The notes under the pieces: model-generated
What the model was told of the DNA's origin: nothing
Databases searched by the model: none
The model's input: only the letters and a program-made list of their open reading frames with translations
Source of the DNA: an uncultured Collinsella sp.
GTDB taxonomy: Bacteria > Actinomycetota > Coriobacteriia > Coriobacteriales > Coriobacteriaceae
Reading direction: 5' to 3'
NCBI GenBank assembly: GCA_900547835.1
Contig: URIJ01000057.1
Location: forward strand, 1-11,388
DNA length: 11,388 bases
Shown here: positions 1-5,348 of the stretch, piece after piece
How the letters are laid out: each line of letters opens with the position of its first letter
Position numbering within the stretch: position 1 is the stretch's first letter
Made by a program: the position numbers and the translations under genes

Positions 1-467
1 ACGTCGGTGTCGAATGGATGGGCTGGCTCTCGTCGGCCAGCGGTGTGGGCGCGGTGCTGGGCGCCGTGGCCGCGTTCCGCTTGCCGCCGCACCTGGTCAA
101 CCTTAAGACGCTGCTCGTGGCGCTCATGTCCGTGGGTCTGGGAAGCCTGCTCTACGTGGGAACGCCGTACGTGGGCGTAGCCCTTGTCGGCCAGATTGCC
201 CTGGGCGTGGCCTGGGGTGTCGTCAATCCGCTCCACAACACGATCGTGCAAACGACGGCCCCGCTCGAGCAGCTCGGTCGCATCAACTCGGTCATGGGCT
301 TTGGCAACATGTTCGCTGGCGTGGCCCCGCTGGCAATTGCTCCATGGCTGGCGGCGACGTTTGGCATGCAGCAGACGCTCATCGGAGCGGGCATGGTCGT
401 GACGGCAGTCCCCGCGGCGTTGCTGCTGTTTGGACGCCGGCATTTTGATCGTGCTGCAAAGCAATAA
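1..467 (+). CDS. MFS transporter, C-terminal part (5' truncated by window edge)
   Basis: The reading frame is open from base 3 to the TAA at 465-467, so the gene starts before the window and about 154 C-terminal residues are visible. They form roughly five hydrophobic segments joined by short loops, ending in a basic tail (GRRHFDRAAKQ). The stretch NPLHNTIVQTTAPLEQLGRI followed by a glycine-rich helix (VMGFGNMFAGVAPLAIAP) resembles the second half of the MFS_3/EntS-like drug and siderophore exporter group, where a Q-x-x-x-P-x-x-x-x-G-R loop precedes transmembrane helix 10. The likely role is proton-driven export across the cytoplasmic membrane. The substrate cannot be told, because the N-terminal half with the main substrate and motif A determinants is outside the window. 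A large inverted repeat begins five bases after the stop. Confidence 0.85.
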   Translation, partial: VGVEWMGWLSSASGVGAVLGAVAAFRLPPHLVNLKTLLVALMSVGLGSLLYVGTPYVGVALVGQIALGVAWGVVNPLHNTIVQTTAPLEQLGRINSVMGFGNMFAGVAPLAIAPWLAATFGMQQTLIGAGMVVTAVPAALLLFGRRHFDRAAKQ

Positions 468-471
468 AAAC

Positions 472-528
472 CATCACAACATTCAGCGAAAATCGCGATT
501 TTGACGAAAAACGTCGAATGTTGTGATG
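472..528. repeat. 57-bp composite inverted repeat after the MFS gene
   Basis: Perfect 13-bp arms, CATCACAACATTC (472-484) and GAATGTTGTGATG (516-528), enclose 31 bases. Inside lie a perfect 14-bp palindrome AAAATCGCGATTTT (489-502) and a small hairpin GACG-AAAAA-CGTC (503-515). As RNA or cruciform it could fold into a long stem carrying two side hairpins. No T-tract follows, so it is not a classical intrinsic terminator. It may act as a 3'-end stabiliser, a protein-binding site or a dispersed palindromic repeat. Confidence 0.75.
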
Positions 529-567
529 CTTTGCGTCTCGGGCCAGGCCATCCTTCGGGTTCGGTCA

Positions 568-594
568 CCACAAGGGGGACAGGCACCTTTGTGG
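568..594. repeat. REP-like hairpin, copy 1
   Basis: CCACAAGG (568-575) pairs with CCTTTGTGG (586-594) with one bulged T, around a loop containing GGGACAGGCA. The core AAGGGGGACAGGCACCTTTG is nearly the same as in the hairpin at 1522-1554. Short intergenic hairpins with a GGGGACAGGCACC-type core are, from memory, common in coriobacteria and other phyla and resemble REP elements mobilised by Y1 (RAYT) transposases. No transposase is in the window, so that link is inference. Confidence 0.6.
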
Positions 595-621
595 CGATCG
601 GGTCCCAACGGCCCGTGCCTT

Positions 622-638
622 GGTATACCATGTACACC
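622..638. promoter_or_regulatory. Inverted repeat, possible operator upstream of the HAD gene
   Basis: GGTATAC-CAT-GTACACC has 7-bp arms matching at 6 of 7 positions, and the left side also forms a perfect 10-bp palindrome TGGTATACCA (621-630). It ends 46 bases before the HAD start codon. TATACC (624-629) could double as a weak -10 box, but I see no good -35 at 16-18 bp. A repressor site is plausible but unproven. Confidence 0.3.
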
Positions 639-684
639 ACTTCCGACCACGCTCCACACCGCCGCACAACCCAGAAAGGTCCCC

Positions 685-1506
685 ATGGACACCACCTTCA
701 ACCACATCAAAGCCGTGTTCTGCGATATCGACGGCACACTGCTCACGAGCCAGCACACGGTGTCCCCGCGCACCGTGGCGGCGATCCGCGCCCTGCGCGA
801 GCGCGGTGTGCTCTTTGGCCTGTGCACCGGGCGCGACGCCCACGCGACCGAGGCCATGTACGAGCTCTGGGGCATCGAAGGCCTGGTGGACGTGATGGTG
901 GGCTGCGGTGGCGCCGAGGTCATCGACCGCGCTCACGATATCAACGAGCTGAGCTATCCGCTGCCGGGCGAGACCATCGCACGCATCTGCAGGCACATGG
1001 CGGACCTTCCGGCAACACCCGTCTGCCCCCGAGACGGCGTGTTCTACGTGCCCGAGAGCAACGCGTGCGTCGAGCACCTGTCGCGCGTCGACGGCGTGCC
1101 CTACCAGGTGGTCGATTTTGCCGAGTTTTTGCGCGAGCCGCAGCCCAAGGTGATGTTTACCATGGCGCCCGAGGTGATGCCGCAGGTGATTGAGCGGGCG
1201 TCGACGTTTGCCGATGACACTGTTAAGGCGGCGGCTCTGCAAACCACGCAGCGGCTCTACGAGTTCATGGATCCGCGCGTGTCCAAGACGCGCGGCCTTG
1301 TGCGCGTGGCGGAGCTCAACGACATGGAGCTCCAGGACATCTGCGTGTTTGGCGATGCGGACAACGACACCTGCATGGTGGCTGACGCCGGCGTGGGCGT
1401 GGCCATGGCAAATGGCAGCGATGCCACCCGTGCCGCCGCCGATTTTGTAACCGCGAGCAACGACAAAGACGGCATCGCGATCTTTATCGAGGAACATCTG
1501 CTATAG
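685..1506 (+). CDS. Cof-type HAD-IIB family phosphatase
   Basis: This 273-residue protein has all four haloacid dehalogenase motifs. Motif I is DIDGT (D14 nucleophile, D16 acid/base), motif II is LCTGRD with T48, motif III lysine is K201 (VSKTRG) and motif IV is GDADND (D224, D228). Between motifs II and III sits a cap of about 130 residues, which places it in subfamily IIB (Cof/YbiV/YidA-like). Such enzymes are cytoplasmic Mg2+-dependent phosphatases acting on sugar phosphates, FMN, PLP or similar small molecules; the exact substrate cannot be read. The ATG at 685 is chosen because AGAAAGG lies 5-11 bases before it and the DxD motif then falls at the usual distance from the N-terminus; in-frame upstream codons run through the REP-like hairpin and lack a ribosome site. 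Length is normal for the family. It appears monocistronic, flanked by REP-like hairpins on both sides. Confidence 0.92.
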   Translation: MDTTFNHIKAVFCDIDGTLLTSQHTVSPRTVAAIRALRERGVLFGLCTGRDAHATEAMYELWGIEGLVDVMVGCGGAEVIDRAHDINELSYPLPGETIARICRHMADLPATPVCPRDGVFYVPESNACVEHLSRVDGVPYQVVDFAEFLREPQPKVMFTMAPEVMPQVIERASTFADDTVKAAALQTTQRLYEFMDPRVSKTRGLVRVAELNDMELQDICVFGDADNDTCMVADAGVGVAMANGSDATRAAADFVTASNDKDGIAIFIEEHLL

Positions 1507-1521
1507 CGCCGGGGGGGAGAA

Positions 1522-1554
1522 CCACCGCAAAGGGGGCAGGCTCCTTTGCGGTGG
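1522..1554. repeat. REP-like hairpin, copy 2
   Basis: Perfect 12-bp arms CCACCGCAAAGG (1522-1533) and CCTTTGCGGTGG (1543-1554) enclose a 9-base loop GGGCAGGCT. The core AAAGGGGGCAGGCTCCTTTG matches copy 1 except for one missing A and an A-to-T change. It starts 15 bases after the HAD stop codon, after a run of seven G (1511-1517). The stem could stop transcription or protect the mRNA end, but no T-tract follows. Confidence 0.65.
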
Positions 1555-1695
1555 CCTCTGGCGATTTGGGTGAATTGATACCTAAAATCTGCGCGAAAAT
1601 TCAAATAACATTGTCTGAACATCATGCCTCTAACCACCGGTGGGTTAAAGATATTCTCATCAGTTTGGTAGGATATTCCTTCCGGTTAATAATCT

Positions 1696-1725
1696 ACCGT
1701 TCACGGTCGATTTTCGACCGTTCAC
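1696..1725 (+). promoter_or_regulatory. Candidate LytTR response-regulator binding site (two direct repeats)
   Basis: ACCGTTCAC occurs at 1696-1704 and again, identical, at 1717-1725, separated by 12 bp (21 bp start to start, two helical turns). The known pattern for LytTR-domain regulators (AgrA, AlgR, VirR, ComE) is two direct repeats of [TA][AC][CA]GTTN[AG][TG] separated by 12-13 bp; each copy matches eight of nine positions, failing only at the last base. The bases between the copies include a 7-bp inverted repeat CGGTCGA-TTT-TCGACCG (1704-1720) that overlaps both. The pair ends 13 bases before a possible -35 box, a fitting activator position. Confidence 0.55.
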
Positions 1726-1731
1726 AGGATG

Positions 1732-1747
1732 TTTGCTCTTGAGCAAA
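1732..1747. promoter_or_regulatory. Palindrome TTTGCTC-TT-GAGCAAA
   Basis: Perfect 7-bp arms with a 2-base spacer, located six bases after the LytTR-like repeats and overlapping the candidate -35 box TTGAGC (1739-1744). The spacer is too short for a good RNA hairpin, so a dimeric DNA-binding protein is the more natural reading. Confidence 0.35.
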
Positions 1748-1769
1748 AGGTTGTGCAAATAAATAAAAT
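1739..1769 (+). promoter_or_regulatory. Candidate upstream promoter of the pilus operon
   Basis: TTGAGC (1739-1744, four of six matches to TTGACA) and TAAAAT (1764-1769, five of six to TATAAT) are 19 bp apart. The long spacer and imperfect -35 would suit an activator-dependent promoter, with the direct repeats just upstream. It would give a leader of roughly 235 bases. Alternative: transcription from the TATAAT at 1918. Confidence 0.3.
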
Positions 1770-1902
1770 GCTATTAAAAAACTGATAACTAACTTAATTA
1801 CCAGTAGAAACAGATATTTTATAGCGAATAAACGAAGGCAAATCTAAACAATTGTCAAGAGAATTAAGAACTTGCACAAAAATGTCGGTTTTGCTGCTCA
1901 GA

Positions 1903-1947
1903 TGTTTAAACAATCGTTATAATTGCATCACTTAGCGAGCGCAATTA
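1903..1947 (+). promoter_or_regulatory. Second candidate promoter (-10 TATAAT) with overlapping inverted repeats
   Basis: A perfect TATAAT lies at 1918-1923, with only a poor -35 (TGCTCA, 1895-1900) at 17 bp. A 10-bp palindrome TGTTTAAACA (1903-1912) sits in the spacer. A 7-bp inverted repeat TAATTGC (1920-1926) / GCAATTA (1941-1947) overlaps the -10 box and the expected transcription start near 1930. The layout suggests repressor control or a hairpin at the mRNA 5' end. Distance to the ATG would leave a leader of about 80 bases. Confidence 0.4.
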
Positions 1948-2012
1948 CAGATTGCGCAGATACGTTTGATAGTGAAAGAGCAAGATCGCGGTCTCTTGGG
2001 GAGGAGACATCG

Positions 2013-5000
2013 ATGAAAGCGAATTCAGAAAAAACTAAGCAGAGTAAAAAAGCGACGCGCCGCGTACTGGCAGGCGTTTTGTGCGGAGCCTCCGTGTTGA
2101 GCCTGGTACTGTCGCTCGTCATGCCTCCGATCTCGCAGGCTATTGCAAACGATGGTCAGACAGATTCTACCGAGGAAACTGTGATGGGGGGGGGTTCCTC
2201 AAGTGAGTCCGCTGCTGTAGGTAACACCAGCGAGGATGCCGAAAACCAGAATAGCGACGAGACCGATGGCGGCGAGTCTGGCTCTTCAAATAGTGTTGAG
2301 CAGGCTCAGAGTGCGAATGCGGCTTCAGCGGGAGCGACGGCCACCGCGAAGCCGGGAATTTACGTTCCCACGTCTATCGGTATCGGTACGAATATCAATG
2401 TCTCAACCCCTGATCCCGGCGTGGCCACCTACGTCGGCCGCGACATGTACATCGGTGGTAAGCCGAGCGATAAGCCGAGCGACGGCACTATCGATCTTGA
2501 TGCGGACAACGCCCCCACCGGCTCATATGCCGCTGAGGCGGAGGGCCTTACCGTGGTCCGTGGCAAGCTTGCCATGAATCCACTCAAAGAGAGCTGGCCC
2601 TATAATAATAGTAGCGGCGCTGGTTTCCGCTTTGGCACCGTTGGTTTTGGTTCCCAGTTCCGTCCTGTCTACGGCAGCACCGTGCTTGCGGTCGCCGGAA
2701 TCGACAGTGCGATCACCAAAATGAGCGTTGGTTACAACGGCAACTTGCCGGGGGCGACTACCGTTGGCGCTTGGAACAAAGGCGCTTGGGTCGGACAGCA
2801 GAGACCTTTTGAGGGCGCGACTCCTTCCGGCTTTGCCTACACCGCGCAAATCGCAGGCCCCATCACATACTGGCGCGATAGCGACTATAAACGCCAGTCT
2901 GTGGTGACAATGCAGGGTAATTGGTACGAGGGCTTGTCTGCTCTGGAAAGCACCCTGTTCAATAAAGCTGTTGATTTGACTAATGTCAACGGTAGCGATT
3001 ATTCGAGCTATAACGGTACAAATGGATACCTCTCGAAGCTATCGAAACAGCTCGACTCGTTTGAAGATACCGGCGAGGTGGATGTCAACGGCTTTGCAGA
3101 GCCTAATAGCAACTACGTCATCAACAAGTACAATAACGACGGAACAAGCTATACACTCAAATTCGATGGTAGCGACGATGGTAGCGGCAAGTCTGTTTCC
3201 GGTGCGCTCGATACCGGAATCCCGAGCAATAAGATTCGCAACACCGAGCGACTCATCACCTTTACCGGCGATGGAACTTCTATGCAACAGGTCTTCACCA
3301 TCGCCGGTTCCGAGCTCTCCAACTGGAAGGATGACGTCTACTACCGCGGCGTCGACTTTAAGTTCACCAATATCCCCGAAGGCGCATCCATTGTCGTGAA
3401 CGTTACAGGTACTAATCCTGTCGAGTTCCACAACGGCTGGCGCTTCTGGTGGGGAGATACAGAAATATCTCGCGGTTACGAGAGTCAGTACGCCAAGAAA
3501 GACCTTGACGCGAAATACTCGCTGGCCTCCCAGTCCATCATGTGGAACTTCGTCGATACCACCAGCCTTACCATTCGAGGCGGCATCGCGGGAGAAAACC
3601 GCGCGGACTGGGGATACGGCGGCACAGCCACCGGTGCCAAGTGGACTGACGACGATCCTGCGGCGGCTATGATCGGATCGATTCTCGTTCCCAACGGAAG
3701 TTTCGACGACCATGTGACTACCAACGGCCGCGTTTATGTGGGCGTCGATTTCTCAATGAACAGCCCGAAGGTTGCCGCAGCATTTGGTGAGGGTAACTCG
3801 GCTTCCGTCATCGATATGGATCAGGAGCGTCACAACTTCCCGTGGTCTGGGTCGTATACGCCCGACGGCTCCGCCGTTGCGTGGAGCAAGGTCGATGCGG
3901 CGAACGGCAACACGTCGCTTCCTGGTTCCTCGTGGGCTATCTATGGTTCTGTCGAGAATGCTGTCGCGGGCAAGGACGCTATCGTGACGGTGACTGACGG
4001 TGGCGCAAATGATTACGCTTCGGGTGATGGCAAGCTTCAGTTCAACTATCTGAACCAGAAGGCAAACATCGGCAATTCCAACGATACCAACTACTTCACG
4101 TATTACATCAAAGAGGAGACGGCGCCGGCTGGCTACCAGAAGTCAGACACCATCTACTATGCCACTATGAACAATTCTGGCGAGAAGCCGAACTACGTTC
4201 AGGGTTACGTGGATGAGAACGGCAAAAATGTTCCGTTCGAGAATAACCCCACAGGTGCCATTCCCAACACCAAGATCATCACCGGTACGGTGTCTTGGAC
4301 CAAGGTGGGGGAGGGCGACACAAAACACACTCCTTTGGCTGGTTCTGAGTGGAAACTCACCAAGACTAATGACGCCGATGGTGCGGCCGTTAACCAGTCC
4401 TGGACCGTGAGAGATCAGGTGAGCGACCAGTCGACTTCGAGCGATACCACGTGGGTAGACACCGACACCGCGCCTGGCAAGTTCACGCTCGAGGGTCTGC
4501 TGCCGGGTACGTACACGCTTGTTGAGACCCAGGCTCCGTTTGGCTACAACTTGAACACCACGGTTTATGAGTTCACGGTGTCCAACGAGGACGGTTCCGT
4601 CACGTGGACCGAGGGAAAGAGCCCGACGATTGACGGGAACAACGTCTACATTTCCGACGCCCTTACCACTACGTCCGTGAAGATCCCGGTGACCAAATCT
4701 GTTCGCAATACGGACTGGCCGAAGGGCGATAAAGACAAATATGTGCCGTTCGAGTTCAGCATCGAGGCTACGGGGGCAAATAAGGATAGCGCACCTAAGC
4801 TTGATCCGACGACTATTTCCGTCGCTCCCGCAGCGGGCTCCACCAAGGTCAACGACATCGTGGCATCCTTTGGCGGTATCTCGTTCTCCAAAAAGCACCT
4901 CGCCAAGATCGACGATTCGAACCCGACTGGCGCCAAGACCTACACCTACACGGTGAAGGAGGTCGCGCCTACCACCGGTGCCATCGATAAGCTCCGCTAC

Positions 5001-5348
5001 TCCAAGGCCGAGTACCAGGTTGCCGTCACGGTGAAGGCCGTCATGAATGAGACCACTGGCAAGTACACCGGTCTTACCACCTCTACCACCGTTACGCAGA
5101 TGAAGGACGACATGGGCAACACCCTTGGCGAGAACGGGCAGGGCGTCGTGGTTGAACCCTCCGCCGCCGCGCCCGACGCCATTCCCGCCTCCACCTTCAC
5201 CAACACCTACTCCGCCTCTTTGCCTCTTTCTGGTATGTCGGGCGTCACTCTGACGTACCTTGCCGGCGCGGCGGTGCTTTGCGCTGCTGCGGCCTGGATG
5301 CACATTCGTCGCAAGGCGAATGCGAAGGGAGGTGAGCGTCGTGAATAA
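2013..5348 (+). CDS. Sortase-anchored adhesin / tip pilin with choice-of-anchor A and CnaB domains
   Basis: A 1111-residue surface protein. A Sec signal peptide (hydrophobic core 18-37, cleavage likely after A45) is followed by a Ser/Gly/Asp/Glu-rich linker (46-115). Residues about 140-575 look like a choice-of-anchor A (CAA) adhesive domain: YVGRD near 140, IMWNFVDTTSLTI around W511 and GSILVPNG at 555-562 match the family's WNF-x-D/A-T and GSI-L-x-P-N signature. Two CnaB/SpaA modules follow, with presumed isopeptide Lys/Glu pairs K626/E702 (KEETAPAGY) and K764/E838 (VETQAPFGY). A Spy0128/FctA-like linker domain (K895, E983, closing with TNTY at N1064) precedes LPLSG (1070-1074), a membrane helix and a basic tail. 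The start is ATG 2013, six bases after GGGGAGGAG; a TTG further upstream would put about 30 non-signal residues first and overlaps the TATAAT. The stop overlaps the next gene by eight bases. By analogy with pili, this is the likely adhesive tip. A run of nine G at codons 58-61 may make it phase variable. Confidence 0.88.
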   Translation: MKANSEKTKQSKKATRRVLAGVLCGASVLSLVLSLVMPPISQAIANDGQTDSTEETVMGGGSSSESAAVGNTSEDAENQNSDETDGGESGSSNSVEQAQSANAASAGATATAKPGIYVPTSIGIGTNINVSTPDPGVATYVGRDMYIGGKPSDKPSDGTIDLDADNAPTGSYAAEAEGLTVVRGKLAMNPLKESWPYNNSSGAGFRFGTVGFGSQFRPVYGSTVLAVAGIDSAITKMSVGYNGNLPGATTVGAWNKGAWVGQQRPFEGATPSGFAYTAQIAGPITYWRDSDYKRQSVVTMQGNWYEGLSALESTLFNKAVDLTNVNGSDYSSYNGTNGYLSKLSKQLDSFEDTGEVDVNGFAEPNSNYVINKYNNDGTSYTLKFDGSDDGSGKSVSGALDTGIPSNKIRNTERLITFTGDGTSMQQVFTIAGSELSNWKDDVYYRGVDFKFTNIPEGASIVVNVTGTNPVEFHNGWRFWWGDTEISRGYESQYAKKDLDAKYSLASQSIMWNFVDTTSLTIRGGIAGENRADWGYGGTATGAKWTDDDPAAAMIGSILVPNGSFDDHVTTNGRVYVGVDFSMNSPKVAAAFGEGNSASVIDMDQERHNFPWSGSYTPDGSAVAWSKVDAANGNTSLPGSSWAIYGSVENAVAGKDAIVTVTDGGANDYASGDGKLQFNYLNQKANIGNSNDTNYFTYYIKEETAPAGYQKSDTIYYATMNNSGEKPNYVQGYVDENGKNVPFENNPTGAIPNTKIITGTVSWTKVGEGDTKHTPLAGSEWKLTKTNDADGAAVNQSWTVRDQVSDQSTSSDTTWVDTDTAPGKFTLEGLLPGTYTLVETQAPFGYNLNTTVYEFTVSNEDGSVTWTEGKSPTIDGNNVYISDALTTTSVKIPVTKSVRNTDWPKGDKDKYVPFEFSIEATGANKDSAPKLDPTTISVAPAAGSTKVNDIVASFGGISFSKKHLAKIDDSNPTGAKTYTYTVKEVAPTTGAIDKLRYSKAEYQVAVTVKAVMNETTGKYTGLTTSTTVTQMKDDMGNTLGENGQGVVVEPSAAAPDAIPASTFTNTYSASLPLSGMSGVTLTYLAGAAVLCAAAAWMHIRRKANAKGGERRE
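2186..2194 (+). repeat. Nine-G homopolymer in the adhesin coding sequence
   Basis: Nine consecutive G encode the end of M58 and G59-G61, about 13 residues after the signal peptidase site. Loss of one G would bring a TAG at 2218-2220 into frame, and gain of one G a TGA at 2204-2206, so either change would cut the protein to about 70 residues. As given, the tract is in the ON frame. Confidence 0.85.
2460..2483 (+). repeat. Tandem 12-bp repeat (KPSD twice)
   Basis: AAGCCGAGCGAT is followed at once by AAGCCGAGCGAC, giving KPSDKPSD at residues 150-157 of the adhesin. The in-frame unit could expand or contract without breaking the frame. Confidence 0.8.

Larger units (their letters stand above)
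1555..2012 (+). promoter_or_regulatory. AT-rich regulatory region and leader of the pilus operon
   Basis: About 460 bases without a supportable gene, visibly richer in A and T than the flanking genes. It contains a 10-bp palindrome CCACCGGTGG (1634-1643) inside TAA...GTTA; two GATATTC copies 22 bp apart (1650-1656, 1672-1678); the paired ACCGTTCAC repeats; the palindrome at 1732-1747; two candidate promoters; and inverted repeats at 1903-1912 and 1920-1947. The ribosome site GGGGAGGAG (1998-2006) sits six bases before the pilin ATG. Recognisable riboswitch cores were looked for by eye and not found. Confidence 0.6.

Noticed and set aside
523..684. Longer N-terminus for the HAD phosphatase from an ATG at 523
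   Set aside because: The extension runs through the composite palindrome and the REP-like hairpin, has no ribosome site, and would move the DxD motif far from the N-terminus.
1923..2012. In-frame TTG at 1923 as the start of the adhesin
   Set aside because: It overlaps the TATAAT box, has no ribosome site, and would put about 30 polar residues before a clear signal peptide; ATG 2013 has GGGGAGGAG in front.
1555..2012. Riboswitch in the pilus leader, for example c-di-GMP
   Set aside because: I found no recognisable conserved core; the stems seen are short and simple.
5260..5340. ATG at 5260 as the start of the second pilin
   Set aside because: It lies inside the anchor region of the first pilin and adds an Arg-rich stretch before the signal peptide; GTG 5341 has a strong ribosome site.
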